A DNA stretch of 64,000 nucleotides from assembly GCA_963783865.1 (NCBI GenBank), contig CAWAPD010000001.1, positions 930,001-994,000 of the forward strand, in the 5' to 3' direction. Positions 1 through 9,215 of the stretch are shown piece after piece. The DNA comes from CAWAPD01 sp963783865. Its GTDB lineage: Bacteria > Actinomycetota > Thermoleophilia > UBA2241. How positions within the stretch are numbered: the stretch's first letter is position 1; the number at the start of each line of letters is the position of its first letter. A program made the position numbers and the translations under genes. The notes under the pieces were generated by a model, which made no database searches, was not told the origin of the DNA, and saw nothing but the letters and a program-made list of their open reading frames with translations.

Positions 1-2439
1 CTGGCCGACAACGACGGGGAGCGCGCGAACCTCATGGCGCCCGACGTGGTGATCGAGGATCTCGAAGACTCCGCGTTGCCTGCCGACCGGCGACGGAACA
101 TGGAGAAGTACGAGGAGAACACCACCCTGACGGTGCCGCTGCGCTTCGGCGACACGCCGCTCGGCCTGCTGAGGCTCTACTCCTACTACCGGTCGCGGGA
201 ATTCACGCAGGGTGAGATCGAGCTGGCCCGTGGCTTGGGCGAGCAGGCGGCGACGGCGATCTGGAACGCGCGCCAGTTCGGTCGCCTGGAACGCGCCCGG
301 CGCCGGACCGACACCCTGCTGGACGCGAGCAAGACGCTGACGACGAGCCTCGCGTCCGAGGACGTCTTCGACGCGATCACGCGCCGCACCGGCGAAGCGC
401 TCGGCGCCCCGCGCTGCGCGCTGTACGAGTTCGACGCAGCCGCCGGCGCCCTGACGGCGCGTTCCCTGTACGAGTCCTCGCCGGTCGATGGCTACCAGGA
501 GCTGAACATGCCGGAACCGCTCGACAAGCGGCCCGGCGATCGCGTCATCCTCGACGGCGGGGAGATGGTCGTGGAGCGCGTCGACGACCCGGCGGTGGAC
601 CCCGTCACCCGCGCCGAGATGGAATACTGGGGCGAACGCATCGCGGTGAACATCCCGCTGGTCTTCCGCGGGGAGCGACTCGGGATCCTGATGGCGATCT
701 TCATCGAGGACAGGCCCCCGTTCAGCGAGGACGAGCTGGCCCTGGCGTCGGGTCTCGGCGAGCAGGCGGCGACGGCGCTGTACAACGCCCGCCTCTTCTC
801 CCACGTCGAGCACGAGCGCCAGCGCACTGCGGCCCTTTTCGAGGCCAGCCGGACCCTCACGTCCACCCTGGTCCGCGACGAGGTCTACGCGCTCGTCACG
901 GCGCGTGCGGCCGAGACGTTCCAGGCGCCGCGCTGCGACCTGTACGAGTACGACTCCGGCGCCGATACGCTCACGCTGCGCGGCTACTTCGAGCTCGAGC
1001 CGTCGGGGCTCTATGCGAGCGCCGGAGAGCCCCAGCCGATGGCCGAGCGCCCCGGCGACCGGGAGATCCTCGACAGCGGCGAGATCAGCGTCGAGAACGT
1101 CTCCGACCCCGAGGTCGACGCGGCCACCCGGGCAGAGATGGTCGAGTGGGGCGAGAAGACCTGCCTGAACGTGCCGATCAGAGTCAAGGGCGAGCCGCTG
1201 GGACTGCTGATCATCAGCGAGACCGAACATGAGCGCGTGTTCAGCGCCGACGAGCTCGAGCTGGCCCGCGGCCTGGGAGAACAGGTCGGCATGGCCCTGC
1301 AGAACGCGCGGCTGTACTCACGCCTCGAGACGCAGAACCGTCGCCTTCTCGAGCTCCTGCAATCCAGTCGCGAGATGACCGGGGCGATGGACGTCGAGAA
1401 GACGGTCGAGACGATGTGCACCGAGATCGCCGGACTCCTCGACTGCCCCGTGTGTCGCATCGACGTCGGCCTGCGCGACCAGCACGGCGACTACGTGCCG
1501 CCGGTCGTGCTGGCGGCCGACGAGGATCTCGCCGCCAACGCCGAGCCCTCGCTCGAGCAGGATGCGGTCACCACCCAGGCCCTGGAACAACGCCAGCCGG
1601 TCCAGGCCGAGCTGAGCGACGCCGGGCGACGGCTCGTCATCCCGCTGTTCGCCAAGGACGAGCCGTCAGGGTACGTCGACCTCTCCGGTCCGGCCGGCAC
1701 GCGCTTCGGCGACGACGAGATCGAGGTCGTGCAGATCCTCGCCAACCAGGCCGCCGTGGCGATCGACAACGCGCTGCTGCTGCACGAGCGCGAGAAGCGC
1801 GCCATCACCGACGGCCTGACGGGGCTGTTCAACCACCGCTACTTCTACGACCGCCTGCACTCGGAGATGGCGCGCTCGCTGCGCTACTTCGCGCCGCTCT
1901 CGCTGCTGATCCTCGACGTCGACGACTTCAAGTCGTTCAACGACACCTACGGCCACCAGGCCGGCGACGAGGTCCTGCACGCCATCGGCGAGCTGCTGAT
2001 CTCGGGAGTGCGGCAGCACATCGACATCCCGTGCCGCTACGGCGGCGAGGAGTTCGCCATCATCCTGCCCAACACCCCGGGGCCGGGGGCGCGCGCCGTG
2101 GGCGAGCGCCTGCAGGAGGGGGTCCAGGCGCTCGCCGGCCAGCCGGTCGCCGCGCCGAGCGAGGGCAGGGACGAGGTCCCCGTGCCGCTGCCGAACCCCT
2201 ACGGCGCCGCCATCGTCGGCGAACGCATCCGGCACGACGTCGAGCAGGCGACGTTCGTCGACGACGCCGGCTCGACCCTGCGCCACGTGACGATCAGCGT
2301 CGGCGTCGCGTCGTTCCCCGACCACGCGGTCAACGCCGACGCGCTCGTGGCGGCTGCCGACAAGGCCCTGTACGAGGCCAAGCGTTCGGGCAAGAACCGC
2401 GTGCAGGTGTGGGGCGGCGAAAGGCCGGCGGCCGACTAG
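1..2439 (+). CDS. Multi-GAF diguanylate cyclase (GGEEF), 5' end cut by window
   Basis: The reading frame is open to base 1, so the true start lies upstream; the ATG at 34 is internal. It encodes the end of one GAF domain (window codons 1 to ~80), two full related GAF domains (~95-255 and ~270-435), a fourth more divergent GAF (~445-600) and a C-terminal GGDEF domain (~605-800). The active-site GGEEF is at 2041-2055, preceded by RY, as in active diguanylate cyclases that make c-di-GMP from two GTP. The product-inhibition I-site position reads QHID, not RxxD, so feedback inhibition is probably weak or absent. The cyclase domain has an insertion of about 45 residues between GGEEF and the ISVGVASFPDH strand, containing a second VGER-type helix. 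No membrane segment is visible, so it is a cytosolic sensor enzyme. The ligand of the GAF domains is unknown. Confidence 0.9.
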   Translation: MADNDGERANLMAPDVVIEDLEDSALPADRRRNMEKYEENTTLTVPLRFGDTPLGLLRLYSYYRSREFTQGEIELARGLGEQAATAIWNARQFGRLERARRRTDTLLDASKTLTTSLASEDVFDAITRRTGEALGAPRCALYEFDAAAGALTARSLYESSPVDGYQELNMPEPLDKRPGDRVILDGGEMVVERVDDPAVDPVTRAEMEYWGERIAVNIPLVFRGERLGILMAIFIEDRPPFSEDELALASGLGEQAATALYNARLFSHVEHERQRTAALFEASRTLTSTLVRDEVYALVTARAAETFQAPRCDLYEYDSGADTLTLRGYFELEPSGLYASAGEPQPMAERPGDREILDSGEISVENVSDPEVDAATRAEMVEWGEKTCLNVPIRVKGEPLGLLIISETEHERVFSADELELARGLGEQVGMALQNARLYSRLETQNRRLLELLQSSREMTGAMDVEKTVETMCTEIAGLLDCPVCRIDVGLRDQHGDYVPPVVLAADEDLAANAEPSLEQDAVTTQALEQRQPVQAELSDAGRRLVIPLFAKDEPSGYVDLSGPAGTRFGDDEIEVVQILANQAAVAIDNALLLHEREKRAITDGLTGLFNHRYFYDRLHSEMARSLRYFAPLSLLILDVDDFKSFNDTYGHQAGDEVLHAIGELLISGVRQHIDIPCRYGGEEFAIILPNTPGPGARAVGERLQEGVQALAGQPVAAPSEGRDEVPVPLPNPYGAAIVGERIRHDVEQATFVDDAGSTLRHVTISVGVASFPDHAVNADALVAAADKALYEAKRSGKNRVQVWGGERPAAD

Positions 2440-2528
2440 CACTCGCTGCCGCCTCCCGGCGGCTCGCACGCGCCCCTCCGGACGCACGACGTCCTCTTCC
2501 CCCGTTCATTGAGGTCAGCGGCACTGGG

Positions 2529-2620
2529 TACTATCCTCTGGGCAGCCGGTCCGGCGACCGGCGGTCCCGGGTGACGGGACCGGGGGCCGCCGCGGCCGGG
2601 ACACACGCGGCCAGGAGGGG
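2529..2620 (+). promoter_or_regulatory. Putative promoter and leader of the tandem GAF genes
   Basis: A -10-like TACTAT lies at 2529-2534, with no convincing -35. A hairpin with 8-base arms (2562-2569 and 2575-2582) lies in the leader. A strong Shine-Dalgarno AGGAGG at 2613-2618 precedes the ATG at 2623. The promoter is inferred from sequence only. Confidence 0.35.
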
Positions 2621-2622
2621 AC

Positions 2623-3150
2623 ATGGCGCTCTGGCGACACAAGGGCCTCGAGGCCGGAGCTCTGGGCGAGCGGGTCGCGGCGGCGAAGACGGCGGGCGAG
2701 GACCCGGACTCTGTTCTGGCCGATCTCGCGCGGACCATCGGCGAGGGCATGGGCATGATCGGCTGCGACGTCTACGGCCACGACGCCGTGGCGGGAGCCC
2801 TGATCGGGGCCGCGGCCTGGCCGGGTGGCGAGGAGGGCGAAGGTCCGTGGATCGGCGCCCGGTATCCTCTCCACGAGTGGCCGAGCCTGCAGGCGGTCGT
2901 CGCCTCGCCGGGACCCACACAGACCCGCATCGACGGCCCGGGGTTGAACGAGCGCGAGCGCAGCGATCTCGTGGCCTGGGGGATCGGGGCGGCGATGGGC
3001 GTGCGGCTGGAGGCCGACGGCCGCGTCATCGGGGCCCTCGTGGTGAGCCAGCGGAAGGCACGCGACTTCGGCCCCGACGAAGTCGACACGCTGCGACGCT
3101 GCGCCGTGCCGGTCGCCGCCGCCGTCGCGTGGGCGACGGCAGGAGCGTGA
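2623..3150 (+). CDS. Stand-alone GAF-like protein, first of a tandem pair
   Basis: This 175-residue protein is essentially a single GAF-like domain with no output domain. The motif DGPGLNERERSDLVAWG followed by an MGVRLE strand matches the core of the GAF domains in the neighbouring cyclase (DP..D..TRAEM.EWGEK). ATG 2623 follows AGGAGG. It ends one base before the next gene, a paralogue that starts with a similar N-terminus (MALWRHKG versus MALRKSKG). It is therefore half of a co-transcribed tandem duplication, about 180 bases after the GAF-GGDEF gene. It probably binds a small ligand or a partner protein; there is no evidence for a specific ligand. Confidence 0.75.
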   Translation: MALWRHKGLEAGALGERVAAAKTAGEDPDSVLADLARTIGEGMGMIGCDVYGHDAVAGALIGAAAWPGGEEGEGPWIGARYPLHEWPSLQAVVASPGPTQTRIDGPGLNERERSDLVAWGIGAAMGVRLEADGRVIGALVVSQRKARDFGPDEVDTLRRCAVPVAAAVAWATAGA

Positions 3151-3151
3151 C

Positions 3152-3679
3152 ATGGCGCTGAGGAAGAGCAAGGGCGTCGACCCCGCCGCGGTGCGCGAAG
3201 CGGCGGCGGCGCGCGGGGCCGGCACGGACCCGCGCGCCGTCCTGAACGACCTCGCGCGGATCATCGGCGAGGGCCTGGGCGTACAGGGCTGTGACGTCCA
3301 CCGGCACGACGCCGGCTCGAACAGTCTCGTCGCGGTCGCGACCTGGCCGGACAGCCCCGAGGAGAGCTGGCTCGGCACGGTCTACGCGCTCGCGGAGTAC
3401 CCCATCATGCAGCGGATGACCGAGTCGCGGGTCTCGATCCAGGCCCGGACCGATCGGCCTGGGCTGTCCGACTCGGAGCGGCGCGACCTCGCGATGTGGG
3501 GGATCAGGGCCACGATGGGCGTGCGTCTCGAGGTGTCGGGCAGGCTGGTCGGCTGCATGCTCGTGCACGACCGCAAGGCCCGCGACTTCGATCCCGGCGA
3601 GTGCGACGCCTTCGCGAGCTGCGCGGCCCCGGTCGCGGACGCGCTCGAGCGGGTGGTCAGTCCCGGCCCAGGGCGTTGA
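3152..3679 (+). CDS. Stand-alone GAF-like protein, second of a tandem pair
   Basis: This 175-residue paralogue of the preceding gene has the same length and domain layout: an N-terminal basic/Ala-rich stretch of ~25 residues, then one GAF-like domain. Shared motifs are DP.AVL.DLAR.IGEG.G..GCDV, RPGLSDSERRDLAMWG and KARDF.P.E. ATG 3152 is one base after the upstream stop, so translation is probably coupled. Its 3' end overlaps the convergent acyl-CoA dehydrogenase gene by 23 bases, leaving no room for a separate terminator. No output domain or membrane segment is visible. Confidence 0.75.
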   Translation: MALRKSKGVDPAAVREAAAARGAGTDPRAVLNDLARIIGEGLGVQGCDVHRHDAGSNSLVAVATWPDSPEESWLGTVYALAEYPIMQRMTESRVSIQARTDRPGLSDSERRDLAMWGIRATMGVRLEVSGRLVGCMLVHDRKARDFDPGECDAFASCAAPVADALERVVSPGPGR

Positions 3680-5396
3680 GCGCGTCGATCGCGGCCGGCG
3701 TGCTGCCGGCGATCGCCGCCGCGGCGGCGTCGACGCGCGCGGTCATGGCCGCCACGAAGTACTCGGCGGCCAGCAGCGCGCGCGCGTCGTGTTGCGCGTC
3801 GCGCAGCAGCAGGTAGCCGCACACCAGGTCGATCGCCATCTCCACGAGTCGGCGGGCGTGGAAGTCGCGGAAGGCGGCGTCGTCGCGCTCGCGGACGCGA
3901 GCGACCGACGCCGCCCACCGCTCGCGCGCCGCGCGCACGCGCGACAGCAGCTCGGGAGTGGCCGCCAGGTCCCAGGCGTCGTACTCGTCGAGCCGGCCGG
4001 CCATGGTCCCCGACAGCACGCCGCCGATCGCGGCCACGACCTGCAGCTGCGTCGTCCCCTCGTAGATGTTGGTGATGCGCGCGTCGCGGGCGTGGCGCTC
4101 GACGGCGAAGTCGCGCATGTAGCCCGAGCCGCCGTGGATCTGCAGCGAGTCGTAGGCGGCCTTGTTGGCCATCTCGGTCGCCAGGGCCTTGGCCAGCGGC
4201 GTGTAGAGCGCGGCGAGGCGGCTGTACCGCTTGGCCTCGCCGCGCAGCGCCTTGAGCTCGTCGTCGGGCGGGGCGGGGAGCTCGCCCGCGGCGATCCGCT
4301 CGAGGCGGCTCTCCAGGCCCTCCTTCATGTCGACGACGATCGCCGTCTCGTACAGGAGCGCGCGGGAGGCCTCGATCGCCACCTTCATGTCGGCGAGCAT
4401 CGCGGACACCGCCGTCAGGTCGCGGATCGGGCCGCCGAACTGGACACGCTCGTCGGCATACTTGCTGGCGGCGCGGTAGGCGGCCTCGGCGATGCCCTGC
4501 GCCTGGGCCGCGATGGCGATGCGAGCGCCGTTCATGAGGCTCATCACGTACGTGGTGAGCCCCCTGCGGCGCTCGCCCACGAGCTTCGCCGGCGCGTCGG
4601 TGAACTGCAGCTCGCAGGTCGGCGAGCCGTGGATGCCCAGCTTGTCCTCGAGGCGGCGGATCTTCATGTGCTCGTCGCGCTCGTAGAGGAACATCGACAG
4701 GCCGCGGGCGTCGGTCGTGCCCTCTTCGCTGCGGGCCAGCACCAGGCTGATCGTGCCGCAGCCGTTGGTGATGAAGCGCTTGACGCCGTTCAGGCGCCAG
4801 ACGCCGTCGCCGCCGAGCGTCGCCTTGAGCTGCACGTTCTGCAGGTCGCTGCCGGCTTCGGGCTCGGTGAGCGCCATCGAACCGGTGACCTCACCGCCGG
4901 CGAAGCGCGGCAAGTAGGCCGACTTCATCTCGTCGTCGCCGAACTTGTTGACCGTCTCGGCGATGTCCTGCAGGCCGAAGACGTTCATCAGCGCCGGATC
5001 GGCGCGCGAGATCATCTCGACGATCATGACGCTGATCGTGACGGGGAAGTTGAGGCCGCCGTACCGGCGCGGCAGCGTGATGCCCATGAGCTCGGCCTGG
5101 GTGAGGCGCTCCAGCGCCTCGCTGATGCCCGGCGCGTAGCAGACCTCGCCGTCGATCAGCTGCGAGCCCTCGCGGTCGACGTCCTCGGCCCGCGGCGCCA
5201 CGAACTCGCCGGCGATGTCGCCGACGATGTCCAGCGAGCGACGGTAGGAGTCGATCGCGTCCTCGTAGTCGCGCGGGGCGTAGACGAACTCGCGCGCCTG
5301 GGCGTAGTCGTCCTCGCGCATGGCCACCACGCGCCGCAGGTCGAGCGCGTCGAGGCGGCGGGCGAGGTCGGGGTTGTCGGTGAAGTAGTTGCTCAC
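3657..5396 (-). CDS. Acyl-CoA dehydrogenase family protein
   Basis: A 579-residue FAD-dependent acyl-CoA dehydrogenase of the long form (typical ~380 plus a C-terminal extension). N-terminal helices precede GSMALTEPEAGSDLQ (flavin/substrate loop), the RFITNG strand, LGIHGSPTC, and the C-terminal helical domain with QIHGGSGYMRDFAVERHARD and ITNIYEGTTQLQ. The Glu of YEGT is at the usual catalytic-base position. The last ~120 residues form a helical extension, as in FadE-type enzymes. It oxidises an acyl-CoA to the 2-enoyl-CoA and passes electrons to ETF. Its start overlaps the stop of etfA by 4 bases, so the electron acceptor is made from the same message. Chain-length specificity cannot be read from the sequence. 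Confidence 0.93.
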   Translation of the reverse strand: MSNYFTDNPDLARRLDALDLRRVVAMREDDYAQAREFVYAPRDYEDAIDSYRRSLDIVGDIAGEFVAPRAEDVDREGSQLIDGEVCYAPGISEALERLTQAELMGITLPRRYGGLNFPVTISVMIVEMISRADPALMNVFGLQDIAETVNKFGDDEMKSAYLPRFAGGEVTGSMALTEPEAGSDLQNVQLKATLGGDGVWRLNGVKRFITNGCGTISLVLARSEEGTTDARGLSMFLYERDEHMKIRRLEDKLGIHGSPTCELQFTDAPAKLVGERRRGLTTYVMSLMNGARIAIAAQAQGIAEAAYRAASKYADERVQFGGPIRDLTAVSAMLADMKVAIEASRALLYETAIVVDMKEGLESRLERIAAGELPAPPDDELKALRGEAKRYSRLAALYTPLAKALATEMANKAAYDSLQIHGGSGYMRDFAVERHARDARITNIYEGTTQLQVVAAIGGVLSGTMAGRLDEYDAWDLAATPELLSRVRAARERWAASVARVRERDDAAFRDFHARRLVEMAIDLVCGYLLLRDAQHDARALLAAEYFVAAMTARVDAAAAAIAGSTPAAIDALNALGRD

Positions 5397-6517
5397 GCCG
5401 ACGCTCCCTTCGAGCGGTAGGCCTTGATGATCCTGGGGACCACGTCGTGCAGGTCGCCGACGATGCCGTAGTGGGCGACCGAGAAGATCGGCGCCAGCGG
5501 GTCGGTGTTGATGGCGAGGATCCGGGACGACTGGTCCATGCCGGCGCGGTGCTGGACCGAGCCCGAGATGCCGGCGGCGATGTAGAGCTTGGGCCGCACC
5601 GTGGTGCCGGTCTGGCCGACCTGGTGGTCGCGGGCGATCCAGCCGGCGTCGACGGCGGCGCGGGAGGCGCCGACCACGCCGCCCAGGGTCTGCGCCAGGT
5701 CGTGGAGCAGCGCGAAGCCGGCGGCGGAGCCGACGCCCGCGCCGCCCGACACGATCACCCGCGCGCCCTTGAGGTCGACCGACTTCTCCTCGGCGGCCCG
5801 GGCCACGAGCTCGACGACGAAGTCCTCGTCGTCGAGCAGCACCGCGCCGCCGGCCGACACGGGCTTGCCGTTGCCGGGCAGCTCCGCGGCGGTGACCCGC
5901 TGGACGGGGATCGGCACGGTCTGCCCGAGCCGTGTCTCGTCGGGCTCGGGCAGGCGGAAGACGCCCTCGCGCACGGTCGCCATCTGCGGGCGATGCTCGG
6001 GGCTGACGATCGTGGCGATGATGTTGCCGCCGAAGGCGGGGCGGATCTGGTAGAGCAGGTCGGTGTACTCGACGCCTTTGGTCGTGTGGCCGCCGATCTG
6101 CAAGTCGGTACAGTCGGCGGTCAGGCCCGTGCGCAGCGCGCTGGCCACGCGCGGCGCCAGGTCGCGGCCGGTCGTGGTGGCGCCGTAGAGCACGATCTGT
6201 GGCAGGTGACGGCGCACCGCCTCGGTCACGACGCGGGAATGGGGCAGCGCCAGGTAGTCGCGCAGCGCCTCGTGGTCGGCGACGTAGACGGTGTCGGCGC
6301 CGTGGGCGACGAGGGCGCCGGTCAAGCCGGTCACTCCGTGACCGGCCACCACGGCGCCCACGCCGGCGCCGAGGCGGTCGGCGAGCTCGCGGGCGCGGCC
6401 CAGCAGCTCGAGGCTGACTTCGGCGGCGCGCCCGCCGTTCACCTCGACGTACACCCAGACCTGGCCCTCGCGCGACGCGAGCGCCGCGTTCGCGTCGCCG
6501 GCCTCCGGATTAGCCAA
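5393..6517 (-). CDS. etfA: Electron transfer flavoprotein, alpha subunit
   Basis: A 374-residue ETF alpha subunit. The C-terminal FAD-binding domain is clear: VSGGAGVGS, LGGVVGASRAAVDAGWI, HQVGQTGTTVRPKLYIAAGISG, QHRAGM and INTDPLAPIF. The N-terminal part is the alpha/beta domain that packs against EtfB. It starts with ATG at 6517, inside the last 8 bases of etfB, and its stop overlaps the dehydrogenase start. It is somewhat longer than the usual ~320 residues, mostly through a loop around residues 180-220. The heterodimer accepts electrons from the dehydrogenase and delivers them to a membrane quinone reductase, which is not in this window. Confidence 0.96.
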   Translation of the reverse strand: MANPEAGDANAALASREGQVWVYVEVNGGRAAEVSLELLGRARELADRLGAGVGAVVAGHGVTGLTGALVAHGADTVYVADHEALRDYLALPHSRVVTEAVRRHLPQIVLYGATTTGRDLAPRVASALRTGLTADCTDLQIGGHTTKGVEYTDLLYQIRPAFGGNIIATIVSPEHRPQMATVREGVFRLPEPDETRLGQTVPIPVQRVTAAELPGNGKPVSAGGAVLLDDEDFVVELVARAAEEKSVDLKGARVIVSGGAGVGSAAGFALLHDLAQTLGGVVGASRAAVDAGWIARDHQVGQTGTTVRPKLYIAAGISGSVQHRAGMDQSSRILAINTDPLAPIFSVAHYGIVGDLHDVVPRIIKAYRSKGASA

Positions 6518-7429
6518 GGATGTGCTCCTCGATCAGCTCGCGTACGAGCCCGGCCACGCCGTCGTCGGTCGGTTCCACGAGCCTGGCCTCGGCGCCCGAG
6601 AGCACGACGCTCTCGATGTCCTTGACGCGCGTCGGCGAGCCCTTGAGGCCGGTCATCTCCGGCGTCGCCTCGATCGCCTGCGCGCCCCACTGCACCACCC
6701 GGGCCCGGCAGACGGGCTCGCCGCCGCGGCCGATCATGCACACCTCGGCCTCGTCGCTGTCGGGGTCGAGGTAGCTGTCGTCGTACTCGGGCATCGCCTC
6801 GGCGACGGCGCCCTTGTACGTCATGACCAGCTTGACGCTGGGCGGCCGCGGCTCGTTGGCGTCTGAGGTGACCGTGAGCAGAGCCGGCAGCGCGCTGCGC
6901 AGCGTCTCGGAGCCGCCCTCGATCGAGCGCGTGGCCGTGACCGAGCCGCCGCGCCCGTCGTCGGGCGCGACGACCTCGTCGATCCGGCTCACGCAGGTGA
7001 TCTGCGGCAGGTCGAGCTTCTCGGCCGTCTGGGGACCGACCTGGGCGGTGTCGCCGTCGATGGCTTGCCGGCCGCACAGGACCAGGTCGGACCCGCCCAG
7101 CTTGCGCACGGCCTGGGCCAGCGCGTAGCTGGTGGCCAGCGTGTCGGCTCCGGCGAACGCCTTGTCGGTCAGCAGCACCACTTCGTCGGCGCCGCGGAAC
7201 AGCGACTCGCGCAGCACCTGCACGGCCGCCGGCGGGCCCATCGTCAGCACGGTCACGCGCCCGCCGTGGCGCTCCTTCAGGCGCAGCGCCTCTTCGAGGG
7301 CGTTGAGGTCTTCGGGGTTGAAGACGGCCGGCAGCGCGGCGCGGTTGATCGTCCCGTCCTCCTTCATCGCCTCGCCGGTCACGTTGGCCGTGTCGGGGAC
7401 CTGCTTGACCAGGACGATGATGCGCAGGC

Positions 7430-7433
<4 letters not shown>
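6510..7433 (-). CDS. etfB: Electron transfer flavoprotein, beta subunit
   Basis: A 307-residue EtfB: LVKQVPDT near the N-terminus, NPEDLNALEEALRLKE, CGRQAIDGDTAQVGPQTAEKLDLPQITCV, then LPALLTVTSDANEPR. The TTG at 7431-7433 is chosen as start because it makes a TTGA overlap with the TGA of pckA and puts LRIIVLVKQVPDT at the N-terminus, as in the family. The open frame continues far upstream inside pckA, but that part is shadow coding. The AMP-binding loop (DGDTAQVGP) is intact. It is longer than the ~255-residue norm because of a C-terminal tail of about 50 residues. Confidence 0.94.
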
Positions 7434-9052
<1,619 letters not shown>

Positions 9053-9199
9053 CGTGGGCACCACCGGTGGACGGATGGGCGGGCCGGCAGGCCCCGCCGG
9101 CTCGGGCCTCGGATGCTACCTGACGGCGAGGCGGTTGGCAAAGACGCTGCCGGCGGCCGGGTCCGCCGGCGCCGCGTCAAGTCGGCCCCGGCGCGTGCC

Positions 9200-9205
9200 G
9201 ATATC
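9200..9205 (+). promoter_or_regulatory. Possible -10 element before the GAF/HD-GYP gene
   Basis: GATATC lies 10 bases before ATG 9216, leaving almost no 5' leader. The same arrangement (GATATC, about 8-10 bases, ATG) recurs before the NHL-repeat gene at 52785-52799. No -35 match is clear. Confidence 0.25.
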
Positions 9206-9215
9206 GTCTAGGGCT

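Noticed and set aside
3789..5420. 543-residue plus-strand frame opposite the acyl-CoA dehydrogenase
   Set aside because: Antisense shadow of a clear enzyme gene; composition dominated by Val, His, Arg, Ala, Gly and Asp with no motif.
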